Source: Austropuccinia psidii
Taxonomy: Eukaryota; Basidiomycota; Pucciniomycetes; Pucciniales; Sphaerophragmiaceae
Direction: 5' to 3'
Length of the DNA: 64,000 bases
Assembly (NCBI GenBank): GCA_023105745.1
Contig: JALGQZ010000003.1
Span: 42,246,185 to 42,310,184, forward strand
Shown here piece by piece: positions 23,812 to 38,048 of this stretch. The translations under genes and the position numbers were made by a program. The notes beneath the pieces are model-generated. The model was not told the origin of the DNA. It saw only the letters and a list, made by a program, of their open reading frames with translations, and made no database searches. The first letter of the stretch is position 1, and each line of letters starts with the position of its first letter.

Positions 23812-26450
23812 GGTTTGGCCTTTTTCTGTGTGTTTATTACTTCAAAATTCAATTCTATCACTAGGAAGAACAAGTATCTTTTTCCTAATATGAACCAGCC
23901 TCTCACTTTTTAGTTGCTCTTTTATATTCTACAATTTTCATTTGAATTGTGAATATAGCCTTCTCAGAATCATGGAAGGTTAATGCACACATGAAAGCTT
24001 CTAGAACTAAATATTCCAATTATGCTATTTGGGCTCACCAATTCTACTTCCTCTTTTTAAAATACTGTAAATGGTTATTCCTTGAATATTCTTGATATAT
24101 ATGTAGCTATTACTTTGGATGATATCATGGCTTTTACAAATTCTGAGGAAAAACAGGTCACTCATGTATTCACTTCTCTTTCCAGACTCAGAGTTAATAG
24201 CCTTTTTTGAAGGCTTCCAGATTTCCTTTCCATACTCACACTTTGGAGTATTCAGCTTACATTTTTTTCCCTGAAGACCTCAAGATGGAAACATACAAGG
24301 TTCAGAAAATTCTCAATTTTCCAACCCCAAGAAGTCTCCAAGCTCTTCAATCATTCCTTGGCTTCTCTAACTTCCACTTCTATCTCATCAATAATTACTC
24401 AAAGACAATCAGTTCACTCACCCAATTCCTCAAGAAAGATTCAGTTTTCCCCCACAATGAGAAAGCTATTAGAAATCTTTATTAACTCAAAGAGGCTTCC
24501 ACCACAAAACCAATACTTTTCTCCTAACCTTTGTGGATACTTATACTTTTATTATTCCTTTGGTGCTGTACTGAGTCAGGTGAATGACTCAGGAAAACAT
24601 CTCTTTGCTTTTCATATTTCAAAGCTCCTCCAATAAGATCTCAAATAGTGAATTTATAAAAAAGATCTCCTTGGAATATTTTGGGATCTTAAGAACTGCA
24701 GATATTTTCTCCTCTCTTTCTCCCCCTTTTAAAGCTCTCACCAATTACCCTTCCCTCAAATACTTTATTTCCTCAAATATTCTTACTTTCTATAAAGCCT
24801 ACTGGGCTGAATTACTCTCTGAACTTCACTTTCCCATCACTTACTTCCCTGGACAGCTGAAAGCTCTTCCTTATTCCTTGCCAAATTGTGAAAAACTTTA
24901 CCCAAAAGGGGAAGGATTTCAGCAGAAAGATTCAATTCAATTATTTGCAAATTATCAATCAAGATGAAATCAAACCCTAAAAATTCTTTTTCAGTCAAGT
25001 TTTACTCATTCTCAAATTATGTTTTTTCAATTCAGAAGGCGATTTGGTAATACCCTCATTAGAAAAGTACCCTTCAAAATTTTCAAAAAGGTAAATCTGT
25101 ACCAGATTATTCTCTTGATTCCTCTTCTCAACTTCTTCTCTTCATATATTTGTTGTTGGTCATAAATGACCACAAAGTTCAAAAAAATAAAATGTATAAT
25201 TTCCATTATTCTTGTCTAGCTGGTCACCCTGGTAAATAGAAGAATTTCAAGATTGTCAATTGGCATGACTTAATTCCACAAGGATTGCATCTCATCCTGG
25301 AAGAAGTTTACAAGAAACAATAATATTCATCTCAAGAAGTCTGTATTCCTCAAACTTCTTCCAATTATAAATGGTCCTTGGATTTGTCTATTGATGTACT
25401 TCATCATTCAATTTCCTCTTTCCAATTCCTTTGCTCAAATTCTGACAATAGTGAACAGATTCTCATAAATTGAATCCTTTATTAAAACAATTTCTTCAAT
25501 CACTTCCTTTTATTTGACCCATATCTTTATCAATAATGTGTTCCAAGAATGGCCTTAATTCAATAATTGTAAGTGATAGAGGTCCTCCTTTTGTTTCTTC
25601 CTTCTCAACCAATATTTTTCAGCATCTCAATATTTCGTAATATTTTTTAAACTGCTTATCATCCGGAAGCCAATTGAAAGAAATAGAGGGTATATCAGAT
25701 AGTAGAAAATTATCTTTGGGTGAATTTTAGTTATAATCAAAAAGAAATTCAGGCCTAGCTCCCACCAGCTGAATCTTCCTACAATAACTCTGATCACTCT
25801 TCTACCAAACCATCCCTATTTTTCACTTTTATGGAATATATTCTCATTTTGACTCAGTTAAAATCACTCAAGACACTCCTTCTGGAAATTTATCAACAAA
25901 AACCAAATCAGTCAAAAAGGCTTCAATTTTCCATAAACAGGTTCAAGACATATTAAGATGAAGATAGAGAAAGTATACCCAACCTCAATCCTTGTCACAT
26001 GGTATGGCTGGCCTTCAAGTGCATCAAATCAACCAGACCCACCAAAAAATTTTCAGGAAGATGTTTGGTTCCCTTTCCAATATTTAAGAAGTTCAGAACT
26101 CATTTTTACCACCTCAAGCTCCCATCCACCCAGTATTCCCTATTTCCCCCCAGAACCAGTCAAAACGTCATTGATCCCAAATGGGCATATAGAGACTCCG
26201 CTTCAATAATCATTGAAGAAGAGGAATTTGAATTCTCTCAAATCCTTGAATCCAAGCTCAAAATGGAAAAATTATGGTACCTGTCTTAATGGAATGTTTT
26301 CAGTAAAGACTAAAAGACACCTTGTATCAAACTGAAAATGTCAAGTACTTTCATCAATTATATCCTAAAAATCCAGGAAAAGATTTTTCAAGAGCTTTAT
26401 CTTTATGGTGCTTGGTGGGGAGCAGTTTTGATTAAAGTAAGTTCTCCCTC
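23812..26450 (+). pseudogene. Broken RT-RNase H-integrase-chromodomain of the family-B element
   Basis: Pieces appear in Ty3/gypsy order on the plus strand. RT thumb and connection lie at 24,120-24,480 (VQKILNFPTPRSLQALQSFLGFSNF, split across frames). RNase H is at 24,530-24,960, with GAVLSQV.DSGKH and TYFPGQLKALP. Integrase fragments span about 25,150-25,900. The GPF-type C-terminus is at 26,000-26,180 and a chromodomain at 26,200-26,400 starts IIEEEEFE..QILESK. Multiple stops and frameshifts make it non-coding. Two copies of a GCTTGGTGGGG motif at about 26,411 and 26,648 lie after the chromodomain. The remaining 26,450-27,096 is probably 3' untranslated element sequence. Confidence 0.85.
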
Positions 26451-27096
26451 CTTTTATTCACCTTTGAATATATTCTATTTTTCTTCAGCATAAGCTTGAA
26501 AAAAGCTGTAAAATGTCTTTGAAACATAACTGTGTCTTTTGGAGACAATCATTCCTCCATTGAATTTCTTCTTTATGCTTAACTCCTTCAAGAAACTCTT
26601 TATGGAAAAATTTTCAACTTTGAGTTCTAGTTTTGCTTGTATAGTGCTTGGTGGGGGTGGACTTTATTCCATTGTTTCCTCTCCTGGTATTTACTTTTTA
26701 AGGGATTTTCATTTCTTAGGGAAATAACCATGACCACTCTGTGAGAACTCCTTGTCAAATTTCTCCACAGAGATCAACTTCAACCAATCCTAAGGCCAAT
26801 ATTCTAAAGCCTGTTCTCTTCAAGATTTTCTTTTCTTTTAATTCCTTTCTTTCTTTATGAATTCATTTACTTTGTGGGGCTCTCCCCACCATTGCATCCT
26901 TTATTTTTTCAGTCTTTTTTCTAATTCAGCTTCAACCTAAAGCCAATTCCAAACAAACACCATTTAATGATTATCCATGCTTCCATATCCCTCATCAGAT
27001 ATCCTTCTCTATGTCTTGGTCAACATCCTTCAACTGCCTTTTTGGAGTACCTTGTCAAGGTGCTCAGGAGCTCACTATTTCCAAGGTGGGGGGTAC

Positions 27097-28730
27097 TGTC
27101 ACAAACCAAATCAACAAGTCTTTTTCAACTTCCTCAAGCCATATTAAGAGTACTTCTTCACCATATATGAAAAATATTTTTCCAAAAGCTCTTATGGAAG
27201 CTCTTTGACCATCCTCTGTTTGGCCACTTGGAAGTGCATCACAGCTTTAGGACTCAAGTTGGGTTAGGACAATGTTTTTCTTAACTCCTAAAGGGGTGTC
27301 ACAACCATGGATAATCACTCTATTTGACCTCTATATGGCATATTAATGCAATATCCATAATTCTTTGGCCAAATTGGCCACCTTCACTCTTTTGGCCTTT
27401 TATGGCCAATTCATGATCTGGGGCCATCCTGGCCCCTTCACCATCAGCCTTCCATTCATAGCCACCTTCTACCTATGTGCACTTTTGGTAATTTCCCAGT
27501 CAACAGGGGAAATAAATCCTAAAAGACTCTATTATTTTTTTTGAGCTTTACATACAGTTTTGCACATTTTGCTCATTTTTCACCTTTTTGTGCATTTATC
27601 CATAATATGCCATTTTCCCATGTAATATGAAAAATACGCCCAAATGGCCATATTAGGCCATTTGGGAATTAAATGCAAGATTTTCAAATTCTTAAGATTT
27701 TTTGTGTACTTTGTGAAAATACAGTTTTAAGCCTTTATAGGCTTGTTTTGGCCAAAACACCTCTTCCAGCCCTAAAGCCACCCAAACTTTATTTTCTCTC
27801 ATTATCCTCCTGGCACTCTCTCAAAAGACCTTTGGTAACTTTTTGCCTTCAATAACCAAAAGTTTCATAAATGGTTTTATACACAATTATGCACCCTTTT
27901 CCACAAGAAATCCAAGGTTCTGAATATCATAAAGTTATTACAACATTCCATCATTTCAACCAGAGGATTCATCAAGGCTTAAGCTTAAGTGTCTTCCCAA
28001 TCATCACTCATTCCATCAAGAAATCATTGGTTATTTTCAATTTTACAGTATTCTTTGAAGGGACTACTGGAAGTTCATCAACAAGGGGTAATTCAGGAGG
28101 TAGTTCCAAGTCAAGTTGTCAATTTTCAATGCTCCAGCAATCCACCTTGGCAACCAAACCATATTAATACAGTCGCCTTCCATGGAGGCCTGTATTCCAA
28201 TTTTAGTCACTGGGAAGATCCTTCAACCCAGTTAATCTTCAATTATAGAAAGCTGTATTTCTCCCAAAACAGTCAATACAGCCTCAAGGTTCAATAAAGA
28301 TACTTTTTCAGACTGAAGAGCTCAAGCTCTCAACTTTTCACATATACCAGCCTCCTTTTAGCCCTGGGGGTTTCTTTTCCCCAGTTAATTGATACACTTT
28401 GATTCTTTATCATCTTTATTTCTCTTTCATTACTTATATTATCAATTAATTCATTTAGAAACTTTTATTTATTTTCCTGTCAGTGGATATTGGTGGTCAT
28501 ATCTTTTAATAATTACATCAATCTTTCTGGTAGATTGAAACAGTGATGAGGGACTTACTTGGTTGGCTCCTTGGCCATTTTCCTTTTCCTCTCTTATTGA
28601 ATGTCATCTTGTACTTGCATATCTTCTTAGAAAAAAAATTTATTTCTTTATTTCTTTGGAGTCTTCCAAGTGATTTCCTTAATTACTGAGTGCCAGGCCA
28701 ATCTTTTTTTCCCCAAGATCCCCTGTGACA
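27097..28730 (+). mobile_element. Family-B gypsy LTR, copy 2 (3' LTR)
   Basis: Begins TGTCACAAACC right after a purine tract (CCAAGGTGGGGGGTAC) that fits a polypurine tract, and ends CCCCTGTGACA. The inverted ends TGTCACA/TGTGACA are perfect. Length is 1634 bp. First 200 bp and last 450 bp align with copy 1; the middle differs, so the LTR has exchanged or replaced its centre. Short frames inside (27871-28297) have no recognisable content. Confidence 0.8.
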
Positions 28731-30064
28731 AGGGGTCTTCTATGGCCATTCACCACATTCTGTAAAGGGGTTTGCAGTCTAATTTGAGCCCCCATACCCA
28801 AGATTGGCTAGAATGGCCATAAAACCCAGCATTACCAACAATAGTCATAAGGCCTATGTGAGCCCTTAAAGGCCCCCAAACCCAAAGAAATGTCTTGTCC
28901 AGAAACCCATAAAGGGGCCATGGGCCCTTCCCAATAGACCTTGACCCCCAATTCCTCCATTATGACTATATTATTATTATGAAGCATTTTTCCCCAATTT
29001 TTCAGTTCTGAATATCCCAGTCCATAATTATGAGCATAATATCATTATTTCTCACTTATAAAATAAATTTCCCCATTCCACTCTCATCCTCTTTATCTTC
29101 ATTAATGGAAATTTCCTCAAGGAAAACCACTTCAAGCAGACCACTGTCAGCATCAGAAGTTGAAACAAATGAAGGCCATCCTCTTGATTCAATAAGGCTT
29201 TACCATCAATTTTACATTATTCCCCCCAGAAAATACTTTCCATGGATTTTCAGCACTAAGGCAAAGGAAGAGCCAAGACCAGCTTTCAAGGTATAGAATC
29301 TCATTCCGTTATGGACAACTCAGTTCAGCCATACAGAATGAATTCAAATAAACTTGTATAGAATTGACCCTCTTAGTCAATTAAACTAAATAATGTGTTT
29401 ATTTCAATAAAACCAGCTCACTTCCCAATCTATCCAACGTATATTTCCTAAACCATTCAATAAAGCTGTCTACCAATAATAAAACTGAGTTTTAAACCTT
29501 CAAGGAGCAAGTTGTCAGCTTTTAAAATATACTATCCACTCTTTCATCCCATAGGCACTTTTCCCAGCTAATTAATCTATTTAATTTCCTTTTATACCTC
29601 ATTTTCTGTAATCTTTTATCAAAGGTGTCTATCAATAATAAAACTGAGTTTTCAACCTTCAAGGAGCAAGTTGTCAGCTTTTCAAATATACTATCCACTC
29701 TTTCATCCCATTGGCACTTTTCCCAGCTAATTAATCTATTTAATTTCCTTTTATACTTCATTTTCTTTCATCTTTTGATAGGGACTACTTATAGTTTCAA
29801 GTAAGTAATTTGAGCCCTTTCCTTGCCTTCTCATTTAATATTGGTGGTCATATCCTTACTAATTCCTTTATCAATTCTGAAAAAGGTTGAAAAAGTGACA
29901 TAAATATTTACTATTTTCCCTTTTTCCATTGTCTTCTTCTTTCTGATGGCTTTTTTTGTACCAAATTATTGTTAAATAAATATAATTTATATGATTTATT
30001 TCTAAGTATGCTCTTATCTACTGAGTGCCAGGTCACTCTTTTTCTCCCAAGAGCCCCTGTGAAA
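28731..30064 (+). mobile_element. Family-B LTR, copy 3, 5'-truncated
   Basis: Directly abuts copy 2. It starts at the point equivalent to about 18,690 of copy 1 and runs to CCCAAGAGCCCCTGTGA at its end. The order of shared blocks with copy 1 is the same. It includes the internal 159-bp tandem duplication at 29466-29783. Tail-to-head LTRs of one family suggest either two insertions or recombination between LTRs. Confidence 0.75.
29466..29783. repeat. 159-bp tandem duplication within LTR copy 3
   Basis: Two adjacent units of 159 bp (for example CAATAATAAAACTGAG at 29474 and again at 29633) that differ at only a handful of positions. The unit is a multiple of three, which is why a minus-strand frame (29522-29761) reads through and looks like a repeat protein; I do not regard it as coding. 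Copies 1 and 2 have a single unit. Confidence 0.85.
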
Positions 30065-33000
30065 AGGTCTATTAAGATTAAAAAATGATTCAGAAATCAT
30101 AAGATGAATCCAAAAAAAATTAATACTGACCTTGTTTCCCATTTTAGAATCATCCAGTTTTTCATAGAACCCCCCCTCCCACAAGCTGAATTCTATAAAA
30201 CCTTTATAAGCTTAATTTATTGTTGATAAATAGAAGTAAATATTATTAATCTCTCTTTGGTATATCTTTAAGTAGAAAAAAGCTAAAATGGCAATAATCC
30301 ATAATTTATTTTTAGTAACACTAAATATTTTCAAAATTCATGTCCTTAATCAAGTTTTAAACTTCTATTCTGGCTTATTTTTTGTAAAATATTGGGTCCA
30401 AGATACAATTACAAATCTTCCCCCACTTTCAATTTTATATTTAAAACAAAAAACTCCAATTAAGCTCAATATATCCTTGTCATTCCTTTTTAACATGGGA
30501 AGTGACCCTCTCTAGGAACCAATTTCTCTTTCCAAGCCAATTGACCTTTCTTCTTTGATAATTCTTTGTCTTCAGAAACATATCTTTTATTATATGTCTA
30601 ATTTAATCTGATCATGTGATTTTTTTGATAATGTCTTTATTTAACTCCACCTCTTCACTAGTCTTCTTTTTTTCCAATTGACTTTATGGTTAAAATTGAA
30701 TTTCCATGAAGCCTCAACGTGAATTGTAATTACCATCCACCAGAAAGTTGGATTTTTGATTCATACTTTCTTGTGAATCAACCTTTGAATGAACAGCCCA
30801 GAAAATCATAAGAGTTATTTTCCAAAATTTGAGAGGTGAGAGTCCCATCAGCCATAGACCACTTTATTTGATTTCAATCTTGGTTAGGGTATAATTTTTA
30901 TCGAATTCTATTGTGATTCTCAAATAGAACTATTTAAAACTCACTTTTAAGGGAAATAATTTATCAAAACCCAGATAAATACAGCCTTAAGTAAGAAATA
31001 TTCAAAAATTAAAATAAAACCCAATATTCAATTGGGCCCAAAATAATTTTTTTTAATTAAAAACCAAGATCGTTTTCTAATATTTTTAATTTCAAAATTA
31101 CAAATAAAAACTCTTGAAAATTATTATTGTTTTCTTTTTCTAATAGATATTATTCCTCAAAATTTTAATCATATATACATATATATTAAGAATTGAATTG
31201 TTTGCAAACTTCATGTTGAAGAAATTAACTTTAACCTTCTGATTTTTTTTAAACCTAATGTTAGTTTTTTTTGTTTAAAATCATTGAAACCAAATTATTC
31301 AAAATGCAATTTTTTCAAATAATACATATATATTGAAATAAATTGAAACTAAATTGAAAAAAAACCTAATCAAAAGAATTATGATTAAGAAATTTGATTA
31401 AGATAAACAAAATCTGACATAAAACATATCCTTTTTTTTTCAAATCAAGTTAAATTAGATTAAAATGGAAAAAATTAAATATTATGAGAAACTTATGAAC
31501 TAATTTTTTCATAAAAAGTTGACCATGTTGAAAAAAGATAGCTCAGATATTTATATATTGTTTTTTAATTAACTTATTTGTTTTATAATATCATAAAATT
31601 TGAATTCTATTTGTAAATATTGAAAGTATTTTTATTTTTATTTCTCATAATATTAAATTTATTAGAAAGATCTAAAGGGATTATTTAAAATAAATATCTT
31701 TATAAAACTTTAAAAATCTAATAATAATTTTAAAATTAATTTTAATTAATTATTTTTTGAAAATGAAAACCAAAAAAATGAAAACCTTTGAAATTAATCT
31801 TTTTTTAATTCAAAACCAATCAAGTTTTACTATCAAATCATATAATTTTAATTTATTTCCTTTTTTTTGAAAAATTACGAAGAAAAAAAAAAAAAAACTC
31901 TCAACATTTTTTTAGTTTTTTAACCATAAATTTTTATTTATTTCCCTATAGAAAAAATGTTTTTATTAAAAAAATATTATCCATAAATATTGACTTTAAA
32001 CTTATTCTTAATTCTCAGTAGATTTAAAATTAATATTTAATCTCAAATTCCATTCCAATTAAATTCCTATAAATCTTAACATTAAATTGATATATAGTTA
32101 ATCATGCTCAAACATTTCACAAATAGGGGTAATGAGCCCATTCCTGATATAGCCATTGGAAATTAACAAATTCAAATTCCTGATAATTCAGTAAGTTGAG
32201 CTATATTTTGTGAACCTCACAGTCTTTGGAATATCATACTCCCCATAGGGTCCCTTGAGCCTGAAAAAAGCTCCTCAGGTACATTAAATCCCCACCTTTA
32301 GTTTTTTGGACAAATGAAGCTTATATATTTTTCTGAAAACTTTTTTGTTATCATCTTCCCTTGATAATTCTCCATTTATTAAGCCTTTAGGATTAATATT
32401 AAGAAATTTGATAAAAAATGCAAAAAAAAAATCCAAAACATTGGCTAGTTGGTTTGAAAATCTCATATATTTGTATTTTTGAACTACAGTGTTGATTTCA
32501 TCTAATGAACTTTTTTTATTGGCTTTTATGATTTAGTTTCTGTGGATAAATGAAGAAAGATTAGAAGAGATAATTTGATGAATTTGTACTAGGCCTGGTA
32601 AGTGATTCATTAAACATCAAAGTAGGATGAAAGATATTTCTGGATAATTCTACATATTCCAAAATATCATTAAATATTGGAATAATCTTCAGGAATGAGA
32701 TAAATTGATTTCAAACAGTTAGTGCAGAAAATTAATGTAGGTTTTGTTAAATATACAATCTCATCAAGTAAGTTCTCAATTTTTATAATGAAGGAACCTA
32801 TCCAAAAATGAATATTTGTAATCAATTTTAATTGATTTTGGAGTGGGGTGTTACTTGGTTGTTTTAGAATTACTTACCACATTATTACAGAAATTGTCGT
32901 CTTGGAAATAAAAAGGATGATTTAGTATCTCTTTGGCTTGAGGAAATTTTTTTGGTTTGACCAAATTATTATAGTGGGAATGTTCTTTCATTTTCATGTC

Positions 33001-36000
33001 AGGAGATGGACCTCATGAATTTTTGGGATTTTTTGGACGGAATGACTATAGATCTATTTCAGAAACCAGTAATAAATCTCAGAGTGTTTGTGATTTAAAA
33101 TAGATATATACTTTTAATTTCAATATTTTCTGTGACTTCCAAAAGAAGATAATTTTGAGCTTTGGTGAATTTACTTATTCATGAAGGGATAGCTCAATTT
33201 ATACGCAGATGGAAATTTTTTGCACCTCCTTATGTGTTTTTTAGTCCAGGTGTTATGATTATAATTTTTCTTGGGTATATATATATCAGGATGACTCTGT
33301 CTGTTTGGAGATAAAAAAGGCTTTTGTGTTAAGGCAATTTTTTCCTTGAATACTCTTATTATCCTCAAGGTTTTAATTTCCCCCTTTATAAAATTAAATT
33401 TCTGCTTATAATAATCAAAATCAATTATGCAACCACTTTGGTATACTCAAAGGAGGATTAATTTAAATTTGATACTTATTTTTGACTTAAATTAATCGCA
33501 CAACATGATCCAAATCAGCAATTAGATACATGTCCTGGAAGTGTTACACAACATCCTCCTTGAGAATTTCAAGTATTTTGATTTATCAAATGTGGATAAA
33601 TATGCTTATTTTTGACAGAGAATTCATTGATTTATGAATAAGATTAATCTAAAAATAATTGATCATAAGTACAAAGAGATTGTCTATATTTCTATTTCTT
33701 CCATGAAACTTTGTTATTGGGTCATTTACAAAGTATTGGAAAGTAACTTCTCTTTCTTGATTAGATTTTTCTAAGAGGTGTATATCTTTTTTTTATATTA
33801 AAATCTGCGCTTTTCAAATGTAAATAAAATAATTTCAGTAATAAAAAAACATTGATGCTCATAAAACCTGTTCTTGTGTTATTTTTTTGAGACCTGAAAA
33901 GCGGTTCAGAAGTAGATTAAGTCCCTTGAACAAAAAATAATTTTTTTTTATAATTTTTATTAAATTGGGAGCTTAGTGAAAATAAGGGCACTATCAAAAT
34001 ATTGTGGTTCACACGTTGGGAAATGGTAGCTAATTTTTACACTAGAAAGCATCAAAGTAAGAGCCAAAGGCTGAATGAAAAACCTTTATTTTTTTGAATG
34101 TTGTTTCCCAGTTAACCTCAATTGCTTCAAGAAATTATTAATTAAATAATCTGAATCTTAAGATCTGATTTTTAGAAAATACTTTTTATAGACATCAACT
34201 GTGTAAAATTTGAAAAACATTAAAGATTTTCCAATGGGCTCCATGTGCAGTAGAATGGATTCTGGCTCATGGTTTGTGCCCAGTTCTTCAAAGGAAAGAA
34301 ATTAATACAGATGTAGTCCAAATTTACTTTGAACTTAATCAATTGGAGATGGGTAATATGAAAGAAGTGGGGCTTCGGTGGATATAAGATGAGGAGATAT
34401 GGCCATATGGCTCTCAACTAAGCCCAAAATCCGGTAAGCGGGGTTTTCTTTCTTTGCATAATGTGGATTTCTCATCTCCAAATTTATTTTACACACAGAA
34501 TAATTGAAGATAACCGCAAGTAGCCTCACATCTCTGGCAACAACTTTTAAAAGTGGCAGTTTATAAATTGCAAGGAATGAGGAATCACGTACCTTATTAC
34601 ATTCAAATACTGAAATCCAGATAATCAAATGTGCTTTTGGAGAGAATTCAAATTACATTTCAATAAAATTGAAAATAATTTCATTGAAATATAACCACAA
34701 TTCTCTTCATATCAAGTTCCTAGCTACGTTTAATGGAAATTATCCATTCCTTTAGTGCCACTAATCTTGAAACAGTTTCCTTTCAATCTGTATAATTCTC
34801 AATTTTTCCCTTTTATAAGTGAAATAGTTATTCCATCTAAAAAAACTTTAAATTCAACTCCCCATCTTACTTCTCTTTCGCATGTTTTTTGTTAATCGTC
34901 TGAGAACACTTTCATTTAAATATTTCTCTTTTCCAATTTAAACTCATTGCTGTATTTTTTACTTTTAACAGGTTTATATTCTGTTCATTTAAGTTTTTTA
35001 ATTTACACGTAATCCTCTAAGATATTCTTTTGAAATAAATTTGCCTCCGAATAATCTTTTACATGGGTTTCCCTCATGGTCATTTGTGTACGCTTGGGAA
35101 ATGACCCAGTGTTCATGATAACATTAGTCTGGTAGCTTTCGCGTTTCTCTCTTAGCTCCTTTCTTATTTTTGAATTTGGAAGAATTTTTCTTTGATCTTA
35201 CTTTTAGCCTGATCTATTTTAATACCCATTTCTTATTTCATCCATATCTTTGCCACTTTCATGATTTCTAACATTGATCTTTGTCACAATTTTTCTATTA
35301 TTAGCCTTTTTGAAAGAATTGACATTTGAATTAGTACTAAGGCTCATTTATATGCACTCATTTAATAAAAAGAATGGATCCTTATTTCTCGGCCAGTGTT
35401 ATACCCATTTTTCCTCTTCACCCAAGCTTTCCCCTGTGTTTTTAAACCTTTAATTTCACAAGCTAGTCTTTCTTGTATTTTCTAAAGGAATGTGAAAGGT
35501 TTTGGCCACTCACATCCAGACAGGAATTGTATTAATTCACATATCCTGAAGTACAAGTAATGAGCTATTATTCAAGGATAGTCTTCATCTTTTTCTCAAA
35601 AATATGGCTGTAATTGTCTTAATATTTCATTCAAATATAAACTTTCTCATAATACTCAAGTTCAAAGTGAAAAATAAGATACCCATTACAACTTCCATTT
35701 ATTTTATTAGATAATTTGTAATTTTGTGTTATGCCTCACAGATTTTTTCATATGTTTGATACCCCACACTTTACTTACTGAAACAACTGGAAGACCTTGA
35801 TGGTGTTAATTATTCGGTTTAGCTTTGCGCTTGCAGATTCATCCCCATTGGCCTCAGTATTCCTGAATTCGTAGAAACAAGTAAAGCTTTATGGTGTTAA
35901 TTTAAGCTGCTAAACAAAATGTCCTATCCATGAAGAGTTCATGAAATGAAAGTACAAAGACACACAGACTCCTTTGAGATATTTCAAATGAGGGAGGAAT

Positions 36001-37991
36001 AAGTCTTGGGGAATTTATTGGAGCTGTGGGTTGATTTTTAATGGTCGTGTGCTATGACCACATTTTTTATTGGCTGGAAGACTTGGATCCAAAATTGTTT
36101 CATGTGGAAGTATCATTTGTGTATAGTATTTTGGAAGAGTGATCTGGATCCCAATGTGCATGCTTCACTGGTGAAACTGGATTTCTTGTATTGACTAATC
36201 CAAACACAATTTTTTCATTGTAATTTGGTCCCACAATATCTAAGCTTGTTGAATTAACAGGGTACCACTTCCTCCCAAAAATGGACCTTTATTGTTTCTT
36301 GGTGAACTCGTTTGACCAGGATGAGTTCGTCAATTAGCTTCTACATGTTTCATCTCAGATGAGTAACTGAGAGAATAAATCACCTAATTTTATTGGGTGG
36401 GCCGATTTTTTGGATCCATCTAACCAAAAAACAAAAAAATTGGTGATAAGCCATTGTGCGATCAAACTAGTTCTCTTTTCACAAACATTTGTTTGAATAT
36501 CTGAAAGGAATCCTAATTCAAAACTACAAGATGGTGACCTGATTTGGGTTATCAATCCTTTGCATGTAACCAAAACATGCATATCATTATTGTAACATAG
36601 GTAACCTTTTGGTTGAGAGAACTACCAAAAAATCAATAAAATGATCAAGTAAGAATGATGAACCAACAAAAAATAGGTTCAAAAGAGATTTTGGAGGAGT
36701 AATTGGAAGTTGGGAACAAACAAGGGATGTGTAACAAGATGGTTTCAGACTGGCCCAAACCCAAAAGGGGTACCCCCTTGCTCTTGAAAATCTTTTGGGT
36801 ATTGGAAGGAAGGCAAGATCCATTGTGCCTGATTTTGACCTATCTCACTGGAATTTGGGGGCCAAATCAGGAGTCCATAAATGGGAAGTTTTGAAATGGA
36901 TTGGGTCCCACGGATGGTAAGCACCTCAAAGTTTTTTTGATTAAATGAATCAATTATATCTTTTTGAATGATAAATTATGATATAAAATTATTTTAGAGT
37001 ATTATTTCGCATTTTTTTTGTGAGATAGTTTAATACAAATATATCTGTAATAACTTACAGTTTTTATCAACTTGGTCAAAGAAATTTATTAAATCTTAAT
37101 TCAAAATAAAAATGATCATAAACAAAAAATTCCTCCCCAAAAAAACGATTTTTTTTCTTTTAATTTTAATAAGAACTTAATTTTAGATTTAAAAAGAAGA
37201 GTGATAATTTTTTATTTATCTTTTAATTAATATTCTGATTTTGTGTTATATAACCTTGAGCTTTTTTTTCATTTATTGTAATTAAATTATTCAAATAAAG
37301 AAAAAGGCAAAGTTTTTTCCAAAGGCTTTAGGAAAATATGAAACTAAATCTCATTTGAAGTTTGAAGGAATGCAATTTGAAAAAGTTTAATTGATTACAT
37401 AATATTCAAATTCTTCAAAGCCCCAAGATTGATTTGTCGTTGTTGATAAGATTGTTATGATGATTTACTTAAAAATCAAAATATTCAATTAATTTTTGAG
37501 AGAATTTTCTTGAGTTTTTCTTAATCCAAACTATCTAGAATAGATTTTTTAAATACCAAATCAACAAACAATGGCTTGACTCTCAAAAGAATCCACAATT
37601 TTTTTGTGGCCATCTTTGAATTAAAAGCCTCAACTTTTGAATTGAGATTTCACCAAGTTTCAAGATGATACTTACAAAAAAAGCTGTTATGTTAATTTTA
37701 TATTAATCAAAGAATTTAATTTAAGAAGAGGCAACTTATCAAGTCTTTTGAATTCAAATTCTTTAACAAGACTTTTTTTTACTCTTGAGGGCCAGATTAA
37801 GTTGCCATTGAGTGAAAACTCAATAAAAAAACCCATTCATGCAAGTCATTCATGTTTTGTGTTGGTCCGAAAGACAAAGTCAAGATAGACAAAATGTCGC
37901 AGATAAAGTATATCTTCAAAAAGCTAAGATGACATGATAGCAAGGAGGTCATTGACGAGGGAGGAGTAAACAGAAGCCATTGGAAGATCTT
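30065..37991. other. Long AT-rich stretch, no gene recognised
   Basis: Nearly 8 kb with no assignable gene. Short minus-strand frames at 32284-32466, 33171-33368, 34335-34628, 36355-36582 and 36587-36823 and a plus-strand one at 30288-30515 show no family motif. The sequence at 36.3-36.9 kb is less AT-rich than its surroundings and could be decayed coding or transposon DNA. No LTR ends, inverted repeats or target duplications were recognised. Confidence 0.4.
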
Positions 37992-38048
37992 ACTTGGTTG
38001 TTTCCCGCAGAAAGAGGCGTAGGAGTGTTTGACGTGGTAACTTGCCAT
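37992..38048 (-). CDS. Possible first coding exon of a divergent gene
   Basis: An ATG at 38048 with strong context (A at -3, G at +4) opens 19 codons (MASYHVKHSYASFCGKQ..) that end at a consensus splice donor, A|GTAAGA. It lies only 154 bp from the CLC start codon on the other strand, in a locally GC-richer island with CpG, which fits a bidirectional promoter. I could not find a convincing second exon, and I do not recognise the peptide. The read-through frame to 37797 would not be the product. Confidence 0.25.

Noticed and set aside
29522..29761. 79-residue frame with internal repeat
   Set aside because: Created by the 159-bp tandem duplication in a non-coding LTR.
36587..36894. Minus-strand RARGYPFW stretch suggestive of a PWWP domain
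   Set aside because: Too short and without the rest of the domain; likely chance.
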